A stretch of 64,000 nt of DNA, taken from Pycnopodia helianthoides. Its lineage: Eukaryota > Echinodermata > Asteroidea > Forcipulatida > Asteriidae. How positions within the stretch are numbered: position 1 is the stretch's first letter; each line of letters begins with the position of its first letter. The notes under the pieces are model-generated. The model did no database searches, was not told where the DNA came from, and worked only from the letters and a program-made list of their open reading frames with translations. Of the stretch, positions 48,102-59,835 are shown piece by piece. Location of the stretch: contig CM063246.1 in assembly GCA_032158295.1 (NCBI GenBank), positions 8,123,608 to 8,187,607 on the forward strand. Direction: 5' to 3'. The position numbers and the translations under genes are program-made.

Positions 48102-48292
48102 CTGTAAAAAATCCCACCAATGACTGCTAAGATTATGAATAAACTCCCCAATGTAATCGCGGCTATCTCAAAAGGTGTTAATACTGCGACTGAAAGTTTG
48201 CACAGTTCGTGTTTGAACCCACACCTCGGTCTGTCTGGAGGAACCGAGCCAGCCACCCAGTTTATCTCTGTGTCCTGCAGTAACTTTAGAGA
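48102..48292 (-). CDS. Copy 3 exon 7: juxtamembrane and transmembrane helix
   Basis: 191 nt. It encodes [20 protein letters not shown] (with Ser and Val as in copies 1 and 2, from tggctcggttcctcc) and a helix ending AVIGGIFY. The donor gtaagt leads to the same in-frame TAA. Confidence 0.9.
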
Positions 48293-51200
48293 CTGGTGAT
48301 AGTAAAAACGGACAAAAACTTCATTATTACGATTACGACAATAGTTTATTGAACCATTTTATTATTGAGGTATCATATAGCAGGCATACTGGTAGTGCAT
48401 CGTATCTTCAGCACTATGTTGATGATGTAGACTGGTCAGACAGTTTGGATGTGAGGGTGGGTTCACAGGGAAAGTTGAGCTATCAGTAGTAGCCAAGTTT
48501 GACCTTTTCTTTGATGCACTATGAAAGTTTATTATAATTTTGTTCGTGGAATAATTTTAGTAACATTTTAGGAAACGATAATAAGGAAGATAGACAATCG
48601 GTAATATAAATAATGATCTAAAATTACACCTAAGTTTTCATGTTTGTTATTACCAAGAAAAACAAAAGAGAGATAAGGTTTGTCACTATGTCCAACAGCG
48701 GATTTTTCTGTTCATGTGGTGTCTTTTTTGTAAAAACAAATAAGTGGGCTGTAATTAACAACATCAGTTGCTTCAGATACACGAACTGATTTTCAAAAAA
48801 ATCTCAAACTTCAAACCCCCTGACAATACGGACAATAATACAAATTGAAAGTAACACAAACTTCCAAATAAACTAGTTGCCAAGAATCAACCCTTATTGG
48901 TAAGCAATCAATGTCTTTCGGAATAAAGTGGGTGCGTATTTACCAGCAGGGTTTCGTAGTTTGATTCGTTGAATTGAAAGTTGCCTGCAATGTTGAACGT
49001 GTAAAAGAAGTCACCTACACTCTCGTTTAGTGTCAACACAAACACAGACACGTTGGTTACGGCGTCGCCTCTGGGATTTATCACACGTTGCATGCCCATT
49101 ACACCTGATGTTGGAAACAACGTAGAAAAAACACAATATGATCTATAAAGGTAGGGTCGTACATTGTTTTTTTTGTCAACGAATGTTAATTGATTTATAG
49201 ACGAAATTATAAAGAAAAATACAATAAAAGTAAAATGTGAAACTTTCAGCTGAATACAGTGTGTACTAGTCTCGGTTTGCTTGTGGTAGGCACGTGTGTG
49301 TATGCAGAATCACGGCCTAGCCTAGATGTGATACCAGTATCGGTTTGCTTGTGGTAGGCACGTGTGTGTATGCAGGAGTACGGCCTAGCCTTTATGTGAT
49401 ACTAGTCTCTGTTTACTTGTGGTAGGCATGTGTGTGTGTATGCAGAAGCACGGCCTAGCCTGCATGTGATGCTATATAGTCTCGGGTTGTTTGTGGTAGG
49501 CATGTGTGTGCATGCAGAAGAACGACCTAGCCTGCATGTGATACCAGTCTCTGTTTGCTTGTGGTAGGCACGTGTGTGTATGCAAAAGTACGGCCTAGCC
49601 TGCATGTGATACTAGTCTCTGTTTGCTTGTGGTAGGCCCGTGTGAGTATGCAGAAGCACGGCCTAGCCTGCACGTGATATTAGTCTCTGTTTGCTTCTGG
49701 TAGGCACGTGTGAGTATGCAGAAGAACGACCTAGCCTGAATGTGATACTAGTCTCTGCTTGCTTGTGGTAGGCACGTGTGTGCATGCAGAAGCACGGCCT
49801 AGCCTGCATGTAATACTAGTCTCTGTTTGCTTGTGGTAGGTACGTGTGAGTACGCAGAAGAACGACCTAGCCTGCATGTGATACTAGTCTCTGTTTGCTT
49901 GTGGTAGGCACGTGTGAGTTTGCAGAATAACGACCTATCCCGCATGTGATACTAGTCTCTGTTTACTTGTGGTAGGCACGTGTGTGCATGCAGAAGCACG
50001 GCCTAGCCTAGATGTGATGCTATAGTCTCGGTTTGCTTGTGGTAGGCATGTGTGTGCATGCAGAAGCACGGCCTAGCCTAGATATGATACCAGTCTCGGT
50101 TTGATTGTGGTAGGCACTTGGTGTATGCAGAAGAACGACCTAGCCTGCATGTGATACTAAGTCTCGGAATGCTTGTGGTAGGCACGTTTGTGTATTAAAA
50201 AGCACGGAAATGGTGGTGTGTAGTTGCACTGTACTCACTCTGATAGGTCCCTTGCTCAATAATCTCATCTATTATTGCTTTCCCGTCTGTGATGTTGCCT
50301 CCCTTACTCAGTGTGGCATTTAAACCATACGCGTAAAGCATAACAGCGTCATACAAAAAATAAGCTGCTTCGTTAATCTGTAAGTCGAAGATGAAAAAAA
50401 CAAAAAACATAATGCACACTGTCTTAGCAATATATGAAAACATTTCGAAAACACCATCGATTATTCAGTGGGTTGTTAGTTTAAATTACAAACCACTAGC
50501 TACATTTATAACCTTCTTACTCAATCGACATATATGAATGTTAGTTTCAGTGCGTATCGGAACTTCCTTACAGTGCTAACCTGCAGCTCTGGCCTCCACT
50601 TCTGCTAAGGCCTAGGCTTGAGTTTCGGTTCATACAGGCTTTGTCCAAAGTCTCGCTAATAATTTTAAAAGCTCTGTCTCGTAAAGACAGAGTTTAAAAG
50701 TCGCTTACTGAGCCCATTCGCCCGAGTAAGACCCAGGGCCTAAACCAGGGCGGGAGCCACGCCTTTGTCAGAGTGCCTATATACCAGAGCCCTGACTGCG
50801 GCTTAACCCTGCCAGCAGCACCCCCCTTGAATGTCATCATGCAGCAAAGGAAGGCAGTTTCTTAATACGCGTATATAACATTGTTTGGATGACACAATCC
50901 CTTTTCTAAGGGTCTATATAGATGAATGGAGGTCCCCCTGGACACACCTAGAAAGGATTGAAGCATTCAGGCAATTTATAGGTTGGTTCACATGATTTTT
51001 TTAACAGTAACTGCCACTTCTTATAAGTACAGTAGGGCTACACGATTTTTTGTTGTACAGTAACTGCCATACAATATGAGCAGTACATCAAACAGTCGTC
51101 TGAAACATGGACATAAAACAGTGGTAGACAGACCTGTGGGAACCGCTGTTTATGTACAACCTGTCACTAGACTAGGATGACTCATAGCATTGAGCTTTGC

Positions 51201-54200
51201 TAGTCTAGCTGCAAAAAACTCAAGGAGATTAGATCTGCACACACTACAATGGGCTTATACTTTCTACACAAATGAAAAAAGTTTGGCTGGAGTCCAGGCT
51301 ATTCCACAATTTTCCTGACCTGTATATAGCGCGCAATGTTAAAAGTGACTTTAGAATGTCAAACTAGAGGGTTTCATTGAGGCTTCCATGTAGTTTCAGC
51401 GGAATTGGCCCAAACATTTTTCAGTAATTAAAAAAAGGAAAAAAAGTGCCTTCCGGAGTCTCCCCGTTGTAGCTGGCAGAGTTAATCTGGGGCCATGTCG
51501 TAGGTTTGAAGTTCTGCGTCGGAAAGAAAGAGTTTTTGACAAACCTAAAATCAGACAAGCGACCTTATAGACCTTATGCCTTTGACGTCATCAAGCCGCC
51601 ACCTTAGAAGTAAAACGATGACGAAACTATATGGAAAACGCTCAGCTATGTATGCGCGGCCCACATGATCAGCCAATGACGTCTGTTGTGCACAAGGTAT
51701 ATTAAAATGTTTTACAAAACTTATATGTATAACTGAAGGAGATCTGACTGAACTTACCCGAATTCTTTCCAAGTTACGTCCGGTTAAATTAAGGTTATAC
51801 GGAGGCTCTTGTAAATGCATTACGATTTCATCTTTAACTTTTAAGGCGATTTTCTCATTAGGTGTCGTGTGCCACAATATGAGGACATTTCTGTAATAAC
51901 CAGACACCTCGGGGGTGAAATGTCTCGTGTAAGGATCTGTAAAAACAACGATGATATTAAAAATTAATATTCAAAGAGCAGCTTTGTCTTATTCGTGGAA
52001 AATACTGTCCCCTAAAATGACACACTGGATGGCAAGAGAGTCATTTAGTTACAGGGGATGGGATACGAGAAACTAAATTGTGGACGTACTTTTCCGTGCA
52101 TACATCGGGAGTATTGTTCTGTTTATATTCTTAGTGGTGTTAAAACACAGATGGATACGAATGAAATACAGAAATAGTCCATGCAAATATAAAATACAAT
52201 AATAACAATAATGGTAAAGACGAATTGAAACAAGAAAACGATTCGTGTCAAAAATGTTTTGTCTCTAGGTGTGTAGGATGACAATTTACCGACCCGAATG
52301 ATTGAGTTGGGTGTATGGGTGTGAGGTACATTTACCGTCTGTGGCGGCCTCGTCCGCGGAAAGATAATTTGTTGGGAAAGCTGATTTCTGTTACCATTTG
52401 GAGCGGTTTTTTTTATCACGGGGTACTTACCTCCTTCATAACCTGGTAAGTTCGACTCAGTAGGTATATGCACAATTACATACTCCCCATTTTCCAGCAG
52501 CCCCAGCTCGTCCAAAGCTTCGCAGAAGTGATACAGCTCATAGTTTTGTCCAAGAAAAATATAAACTAGGAAGGCAAAAACAAAATATGAAATTGGTTTA
52601 TCTAATTTGCATACAACGGTGGACCAAAAACTTTATTGGACAGGCAGTCCTGACCACATCTGCGGTGTAAACCGTTAATGCTGACAAAATATCATCAGGG
52701 ATGGTTTCTTATATTGCCAAAACAAAGGGCAGAGATTCTTCACAAATATTTGAGTTTAAGTATTTGTGCAAAAAATGTATAACTGTCATCCTGATTTTAG
52801 TGTACGTCATTACTGTATACGGTATAACTCCAGTTGAGTGTTAAACAAATTAAAAAAAAAAAAAAAAAAAAAAGGAAATAAAAGTTACTTCTCGTTTCTT
52901 CGTATGTTTTTTTCACGATCTTCAACAATCGCTCATCGTCGTCATCAAGGAAGTACCTCTTCCAGTAGTTGGCCTCGTATTGCTCATAGTGGGATACCGT
53001 GATGCTGTTCATCTCCATACGGGTGAGTAGGTTCTCGGCCAAGGACTCATCCTCGTCACGCGTGGAAAACACTACGCTGGCAGTGGACCAGTTGAAGTGG
53101 CGAAGGAGCTGGATGACCGCTAGCGTGACCTGTGTGTTCGTTGGGACGGTCCTCGCGAACGTTGGGAATTTGTTCTTATCGCTGACCTCGAAGGACGTGC
53201 ATTTCTGCATTAAAAACACACACACACACAAGGAAAGTAAAATAAATTTTGATATTAAATACATCAATATTTGTACAGATAAACTAAGATAAGATAAACA
53301 CTTTTTTATCCCACACTGAGGAAATTAAAATTTACCTTGATTCAAACAGTAGATAGACAAAAACACTAACATTTAAAACAATAAACAAACTGATAAATAG
53401 ATTAAACAGATACAGAAACGAATGAATACCAGTAAGAATACAAATATATTTAAGGTAGGTTTGAAAAGAGAACACAACTGTATAGGGGTAAGCTTGAGTG
53501 TTAAAAATGTTCTTTCAAAATAGTGTCTTCGCCAAATTCATCAACCCGTCTATCACAGAGGATGGAAAATCAGCAGGTAGATTATGGTTATGCATTCAGA
53601 AGCATTGACTTCAACACGTGCATCTGAACCATATTTATGTTCAGGCAAGATTCAAGAGCATAACAAGCCAGTTTACACCTAAATGGTTAAATCGGGGATT
53701 TAGGATTTTAATAATTGGTTACGTCCGTGGATTTCTTTTTCCTCGGTGCTTTATGGAAACGGGGAAGATCTATTGGGGTCGGAGGTATGTTCGTGTAAGT
53801 TGGATTTCAGAGGTTTTGTGATAAAAGGTGAAACATGCAACAGGGCTAGAAGGGTTTCTGAGACATTAAAATTGCCGTTCATCAGAGAGTGCGCCCTCGC
53901 ACGATGTGTGGTTCCCGGCTTTCGCACGAATATTACGTCATAGCAAATGGAATCACATAGCAAATTAAATTTATTTACGGTCGAAGTTTTTGGTCATAAT
54001 GGATATGAAGACTGGATCCTCATGCCTCGCTTTTGCTATAATTAATACATAATAGAGCGACGGTCTACTTACAACAATGTCACGTAAACTTGACAGTTGC
54101 AACGGCTGGAAAAACGTATACGCTGACCTTTGATTGCGTTTTTTTTTCCACATTTTTCGATAATTATGTGATCTTTTGATGATTTTTTTTTACAACAACC

Positions 54201-57200
54201 ATCAAAAAATTATTGTCTGTGATTCAACAACACTAAGTTAGGTAAACAGTAAGCCGGTGTGTCCCTTTAACTATGCAGTCGTGAACACGTAATGCATGGT
54301 AAGTGCAGGGGAACGATGCTGACAAGGGGGGTTCAGTTTGAAGTGAAATCATCAATATACCGTCTAAACATGGTGGATGATCAATACACAAATCAATGTA
54401 ACCTCACCGATAATTATCGAGTGAGACAGAAAGAGATAAAACAGAATAATGTTAGAATAAGTCGTTCGCGTTTTTAAAAAACTTGTTGTTATGTGTAAAA
54501 TGGATCCAAAGTATAAAGTCAAGATCAAGACAAGATTGTGGTCGATGCTGCCCGTGAAATTACAAACTCCTCTAGTCCTAGCTAGTCAAAGCAAACACCA
54601 CTCGCCAAGCCAGTCCATTTTTGGCAGTTATGTTGACAGCTTTGGATGTGTGCCCACTCGCACACTTCCTTAAATAAATGCACACTCACACGCATATGCA
54701 GGAAACTATCTAAACAGAAAAAGCGTTTCAGACAATGACGAAAAAATAAACAATTATACATTTCCTCGACTTTAACATAATGGATGGATTCGAAGCGAGC
54801 GCAAAATTTATCTGGGCTACACATTTTTTTCTCTCTTCACATGGCTCTTGGGTGTAAAAAGGGGATTCCTATATGAGATGAAACACAATAATGACATTAT
54901 TATTACATGGGCCTATTGCATTATTTCAGTCGCCTCGTATACTCATTGCCTTTATGCGCAACAAATATATTATAAACATAAAATAACTAAAGTGGATCGT
55001 GTCGAACGCTGACGAAGTTTGTATTTTTGTCCCTTCTTCTAATAACCTCTGATAAATTTATACAATAAATGCAGCAGAAATAAGTTTGCCTAGAAAAAAA
55101 ATCTATAAATATTCAAACCTGTGGATTGTTGTTCCCCCCTCTCCTTTTTTTTTTATAAACCCAAATTTTCGCAACTGCATTGTTTTCCTTATACAGTACC
55201 ACCTACTTCCTTGAAGGGTCAATTTTGTCAAAAAAACCCAAAAAAAAACAGGAAACTGAATTTAAGATGGCTGTTTCCTCATTGTGATTGGTATGGTTGT
55301 AAGCTTTAAGCCTCATAATTAAAATTCACTATTTATTTATTTATTTCTTGTTTCTTGGTCTTTATGGAAGAGACATGGTTCGCAAAGCGAAGACTAAGTT
55401 TGGTCTTAGTCTCTCCCACATATTGTAGTCCACATTTCTTACGTGATATTACATAGACTACATCAGGTGTGCTACATTGCTATGACTCTTTACTTTAAGT
55501 GCCGGTTTGATGTAGAGACATGTTCTACACTTGGAGCGGGTACATTTGTGACAACCTAGTATTTCTGTTAGGGGTGGTGTTTGGCATGTACCTGGTGGGA
55601 GTTTAGCCCTGACTAGGATGTCTCCCAGGTTTTAGGGCGGCGGAATGCAACCATGGGGAGCCCAGGGTTTGCTGCGCATAACCTGTTAGAGGAGTGAAGT
55701 ATATTCATGTTGTTATTGAGGATTGATGAAAGTTTAGGCAGTTTAGGGTGAAAGGTGGTGACTAGGTCAACTCTCTTGGTCGGAACTTTTTTTGTTCCCG
55801 TGTTGGTCAACAGAGTATGATTAGGTATAAAATAACTAAAGTGGTTCGTGTCGAACGCTGAAGAAGTTTGTATTTTTGTCCCTTCTTCTAATAATCTCTA
55901 ACAATTGTATACAATAAATGTAGCAGAAATAAGTTTGCCAAGAAAAAAATCTATAAATATTCAAACCTGCGGATTGTTGTTCCCCCTCCTTTTTTATAAA
56001 CCCACATTTTCGCAACTGCATTGTTTCCCTTATATAGTACCACCTACTTCCTTGAAGGGTCAATTTTGTCCAAAAAACAAAACAGGAAACTGAATTTAAG
56101 ATGGCTGTTTCCTCATTGTGATTGGTATGGTTGTAAGCTTTAAGCCTCATAATTAAAGTTCACTATTTATTTATTTATTTATTTACGGTTTCTTGGTCTT
56201 TATGGAAGAGACATGGTTCGCAAAGCGAAGACTAAGTTTGGTCTTAGTCTCTCCCACATATTGTAGTCCACATTTCTTACGTGATATAACATAGACTACA
56301 TTAGGTGTGCTACATTGGGAGTCGGTCTTGATGTTGCAAGAAGAGCCAGTGCTATGACTCGTCATTTTAAGCGCCGGTTTGATGTAGAGACATGTTCTAC
56401 ACTTGGAGCGGGTACATTTGTGACAACCTAGTATTTCTGTTAGGGGTGGTGTTTGGCCTGTACCTGGTGTATGGGAGTTTAGCCCTGACTGGGATGTCTC
56501 CCAGGTTTTTAGGGCGGCGGAATGCAACCATGGGGAGCTCAGGGATTGCTGAGCATAACCTGTTAGAGGAGTGAAGTATATTTATATTGTTATTGAGGAT
56601 AGAAGAAAGTTTAGGCAGTTTAGGGTGAAAGGTGGTGACTAGGTCAACTCTCTTGGTCGGGACTATTTTTGTTCCCGTGTTTGTAAAACCATATGAGCAA
56701 TAAATAAGTTGTAAACTACATGTTGTCTAAAGATATATGAAATAATAAGAACATAATTTTTAAACACAAATGAATACATAATTAGTTTGGCTTTACATCT
56801 CTTGCCAGGCTTTACTGTTTACATTTTGATTGATGTGTTTTAATTTATGCCAGACCATGTGGTGATTCACCTGTACCAGGTCCTATAACATTTTTTTTTT
56901 TCAAACTCCAGGCTAACTCCACGTGTACCACGGAGTCCTTGGTCGTACAAAGATCGTCATCGATTACGAGATATATCGAATTAACTTTCAACAAATCGAT
57001 TGCAACATTACAAGCTAATGATTTGTTTTAAAGGGGTTGGTAGAAGTTCATTTCATTTTCGTTCGAATGGTACATTCAGCTCGGGGAAAACCACTTGAGT
57101 TTTCAAGAATCTTAACTGGAAATGTGAAGTCGTCAATTATAAGGGATTAAGTCATGCTACAAAAATAGCATTTTTTCCCCCTGAACAGCCTTACAAACGG

Positions 57201-58946
57201 ATACATTTACCGGGACCGGTTTACAGGGTAATAATAGGAAGCTGATTTGTAGATTATTTTTAAACTTGTCAAATCATCATCCCTCAAGAAGGTCGTGATA
57301 AACATGGATGATGCGAAAGTTTCGATATAATTATAAAGGTTGGTAAAGATTCTGAGCACATGCAAAAATAAAAATAATAACAAAAAACAAACAACAACAT
57401 CATTTCCCTTCGAAAGAATTTCAAAACTCGAAGGAATGCAAAACTTGAAAGAAAACGAGGCATTTCTGAAGTTGCAAATCCAAAAAATACTTGTAAGAAA
57501 GTGGTTAAACACTAACGTCTCTTTGCACCACGTCAATATGTTTTAGGCGTTTTGAGGCCATTTCAAGTAATTTCCCCCGTTTATTCGATACCGGTTTTTT
57601 TTTTTTAAACTTCGGTATCTAAATTAACTTAAATTTTGACAGTTGGATATGCACCACTCCCCTACAATATTACTGATTTTAAGAGTATTGATAAACAAAA
57701 TTCATTTTCCGGTTTCAAAAAAACAATAATGCGCTAAGTATAAACCAAGTTAGCTTAAAGGTGCTGCACACGTTTGGTAATAGGAACCTACTGATTGTGT
57801 TATTCCTATATAAATATAGGTACACACAACCTAACTTGTGAAACTTTCGCATCAAAAGGTCGGTCGCGTTTTTGAGATATCACCGAAAAACCGGGGCAAA
57901 TATTTCCACGCAGGAATAATATTCCTCCGTAGGAAAACACAGTCTGAGAAGCGTTTCTCAGATTCAAATTTGGGGGAATAAAAAGTGATACATTTTTCAT
58001 AACCGTAGTACTTCAAGCCTAAAAGTTTCTCAAAATTCATTATGCTACCCAAAGCTGCTGTCCTTCTTACCAAGTATGTTTTTATTGCCACCAAACGTGT
58101 ACTGTGCCTTTAATAAGGGTGTTTCTCCCCCCAAATGAAGTCGAGGCATAACTCAAAACAGAATTGGCGAACCTCAGAGGGTTATGTGTCCATTGAGAAC
58201 GGGGAGGGGAGTGTTAACGAGGTTTGTCAGGATTCAATACCACAGCTGCGCGGCACGATTAGCGAAGTACCGGTACTCATCGTTGCCTTTCGTGACGCCT
58301 ATATAAAAACAAACAAAATTGCTATAGTACTTACATTTGAGATCATGGGTAGCTTCAACGCTGCTGCAATTTTTGCCTCTGTAACACAAGCTTGATCTGG
58401 TCCGAAAAAGGCAACCACTCCGTCTGTCCACTGTTGGATGAGTTCATCGATGGATATCAGCTTACAGCCCATAGTATCGGAGAAGGTGTATGAGAGGTTA
58501 TACCCCGGCAACAGGTCTGGCAAGCTATTCACTTTTAACACGGCCGCAGTCATGGCGCCGCCCGAAACCCTGGCATGGAGGTAAGTGGCGTGCCAAGAAT
58601 TGAATGTACCTAACAGCCCCAGTCTAATTGGTATAAGTGTGGAGTTCATGCTGCTGTTGTACGGCAAACCTCCGTATAAATTAAGATTACCATCAGCGTC
58701 CCGTTGTGGAGTCAATGTTCCGGTGAGGATCCTTTCCTGACAGTCAAATTGTGCGTTGACGACACTCGCCAGAACAAAACAAGTGCCCAGTATTGCCATC
58801 CAACGTACGAGACCGAACGCCGCCGGTAATTTTCCAGCCGGGGGCCCTCTGAGAAATCGAGGGATGCACCGGTGCTCAACCCAGCTTTGTTCCCTTATTC
58901 TGGGAGACAGTGAGGTCTGCTGTGGCAATACCATTGAAGGCTCCAT
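48102..58946 (-). CDS. Receptor-guanylate-cyclase-like ectodomain + TM, copy 3 (inverted)
   Basis: Exons in transcript order: 58335-58946, 52889-53204, 52431-52565, 51758-51936, 50239-50377, 48944-49104, 48102-48292. All junctions are GT-AG with the phases of copies 1 and 2. The joined frame is open and complete up to the membrane helix. No cyclase or kinase-homology exon exists on the minus strand in the remaining 48 kb to the left. This is the only unit apart from copy 1 with all seven exons visible. Intron 4 is twice as long as in copy 1 because of a TTAA-flanked insertion, and intron 5 carries a roughly 14-unit minisatellite. Confidence 0.88.
48944..49104 (-). CDS. Copy 3 exon 6
   Basis: 161 nt. 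It encodes [20 protein letters not shown] and then [20 protein letters not shown]. The donor is gtaaatac. Confidence 0.9.
49265..50200. repeat. Minisatellite of about 14 units of about 69 bp in intron 5 of copy 3
   Basis: The unit holds gtctctgtttgcttgtggta, ggcacgtgtgtgtatgcaga and a cacggcctagcctgcatgtg-type end. About half of the units contain a perfect CACGTG. Copy 1 has only three to four units at the same place. Confidence 0.92.
50239..50377 (-). CDS. Copy 3 exon 5
   Basis: 139 nt, acceptor cgacttacag and donor gtgagtac. It encodes [20 protein letters not shown] and then [14 protein letters not shown]. Confidence 0.9.
50807..51481. mobile_element. 675-bp TTAA-flanked (piggyBac-type, non-autonomous) insertion in intron 4 of copy 3
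   Basis: TTAA at 50803-50806 and 51482-51485 flank ends ccctgccagc and gctggcagag, which are inverted repeats with one mismatch. Copies 1 and 2 carry the uninterrupted site (ccagactaagccgcag, near 17841 and 33391). It has no transposase frame. The precise empty sites make the insertion clear; the superfamily is inferred from the TTAA target and the end sequence. Confidence 0.8.
51758..51936 (-). CDS. Copy 3 exon 4
   Basis: 179 nt, acceptor gtttttacag and donor gtaagttc. It encodes [20 protein letters not shown] and the variable end TGRNLERIR. Confidence 0.87.
52431..52565 (-). CDS. Copy 3 exon 3
   Basis: 135 nt, acceptor ttgccttcctag and donor gtaagtac. It encodes [20 protein letters not shown] with the variable end [15 protein letters not shown]. 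Confidence 0.88.
52889..53204 (-). CDS. Copy 3 exon 2
   Basis: 316 nt. It encodes [20 protein letters not shown] and then [20 protein letters not shown]. The donor is gtaact and the acceptor tttttaatgcag. A long T run (about 52851-52873 as A on the plus strand) lies just inside intron 2. Confidence 0.92.
53990..54266. mobile_element. Fragment of TTAA element related to 12385-13146
   Basis: It ends gccggtgtgtcccttTTAA at 54270 and matches the left 300 bases of the copy 1 element in reverse, including gtcagcgtatacg and catgaggatccagtctt. The other end is lost. Confidence 0.65.
55370..55815 (-). pseudogene. Penelope-like GIY-YIG end, first copy (truncated)
   Basis: The minus strand reads [20 protein letters not shown], a VAFRRPK block, and fragments of the Cys-rich and GIY-YIG part further on. 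It lacks about 50 bp that are kept in the second copy, including the first half of the Cys-to-VVYVI region. Confidence 0.7.
56183..56675 (-). pseudogene. Penelope-like element linker and GIY-YIG endonuclease fragment, second copy
   Basis: The minus strand encodes [29 protein letters not shown], a Cys cluster ([12 protein letters not shown]) and then [20 protein letters not shown]. The last part is the GIY-YIG core, with the VVYxI and QYVGET strands and RFANH. Its linker differs from that of the element at 40790-42430, so it is a different family or lineage. No reverse transcriptase core lies next to it. Confidence 0.82.
57759..58109. mobile_element. 351-bp TTAA-flanked MITE in intron 1 of copy 3
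   Basis: TTAA at 57755-57758 and 58110-58113 flank ends aggtgctgcacacgtttggt and accaaacgtgtactgtgcct, which are inverted repeats. The interior shares the gatatc-tcaaaaacgc and tctcagattc blocks with the element at 24713-25091. It is non-coding. Confidence 0.75.
58335..58946 (-). CDS. Copy 3 exon 1
   Basis: The ATG at 58946 aligns with the starts of copies 1 and 2; the TTG codon two codons upstream is not needed. 204 codons ending ISN, phase 0. The signal region is [19 protein letters not shown], and an alternative Met50 lies at 58799. The N-terminus of the mature part reads [10 protein letters not shown]. Confidence 0.9.
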
Positions 58947-59104
58947 TGACAAGTTTGGGAACGTCGACAGATTAATTCACAGCAGTCGCTGATTTCAAAA
59001 TCTACAAGCAGCCTGCTCTTTCTGTTTTCGGATTGCCTAATGCAGAGACAACATTGTTTTTTCCCCTGATGATGCGAAAAAGTGGTTATACAATTCTTCA
59101 GGTG

Positions 59105-59145
59105 GTTTAGTGGCAAGTGGCTGCTGCTGCTGCTGCTGAGTCGGT
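59105..59145. repeat. CTG/CAG tract upstream of copy 3
   Basis: A ctgctgctgctgctg run lies about 180 bases upstream of the copy 3 ATG. Its equivalents are near 9494-9516 and 26341-26370, with different numbers and interruptions. Confidence 0.75.
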
Positions 59146-59835
59146 TCTGTATTTTGCAAAGAGCAAGGTTCCTGACCTAGTCTACTTTAACACAGTATGC
59201 CCCGTGTGGAGTCCTTCAGTTCAACGTGCCGTGAAGAAGTTTCTTTTTGGACTGTGCTGAAGCTGCCGGCATTCGTAATATTAGAACGAGGAACTACAAC
59301 AGATAAATAAAAACAACGAACCGTACACTCACTGCGAAGGTCTTTCCGTGTCAACAACGATGACATTATAGATCTTAAAGCCTGCTGTGACTCAGAAATA
59401 CCAAACGTCACAAAAAACCTGCGCAATATGGCCCGGTACATAAGACACAGCCAGTTGTTAGTTCAAGTTTTCCCTATTTCTAAAACACAATCAAGCGAAC
59501 TGTGGGTTTACTGACTCTGGTTTTAGAAAGGGTATATGAGAAAGTCAGCAGGCGAATTACATTAAGAGCATATAAATTAAATCGATTGTATACTACCTGC
59601 ATACTTAAAAAGAAGGAATTTTTTTACATATAAAAAGGGTATACAGTTCTGTCCATCAATAACTATGTTGTATCGATAGGACATCTGCGTCACACCTAAG
59701 TTCCTAACATGTTGATTAGCCTGTTGTTTCGCCGTACCTGCCTACTATTGAAAATGTCAAGGTTGCCGATATGAAACTTTCATATTGATTGATATACTTA
59801 CAAAAAGAGTATCTTCGTCATGGCAACTAATTCAT

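Larger units (their letters stand above)
54989..56675. repeat. Tandem duplication, unit about 845 bp, in intron 1 of copy 3
   Basis: The unit starting tcgtgtcgaacgctga recurs at about 54995 and 55845. The duplicated interval includes the ctataaatattcaaacctg block, an A/T-rich (attt)n microsatellite and a Penelope-like C-terminal piece. Confidence 0.85.
43690..59832. repeat. Right arm of large inverted duplication
   Basis: Reverse complement of 25655-40460 with private insertions: about 1.1 kb at 44150-45250, a 675-bp TTAA element at 50807-51481, an expanded minisatellite at 49265-50200, and duplicated Penelope-like sequence at 54989-56675. It lacks the left-arm stretch 36600-38260. Confidence 0.88.

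Noticed and set aside
57207..57536. 109-codon minus-strand frame in intron 1 of copy 3
   Set aside because: Phe/Leu-rich product of AT-rich sequence. It is not preserved in the matching part of copy 1 (10760-10990).
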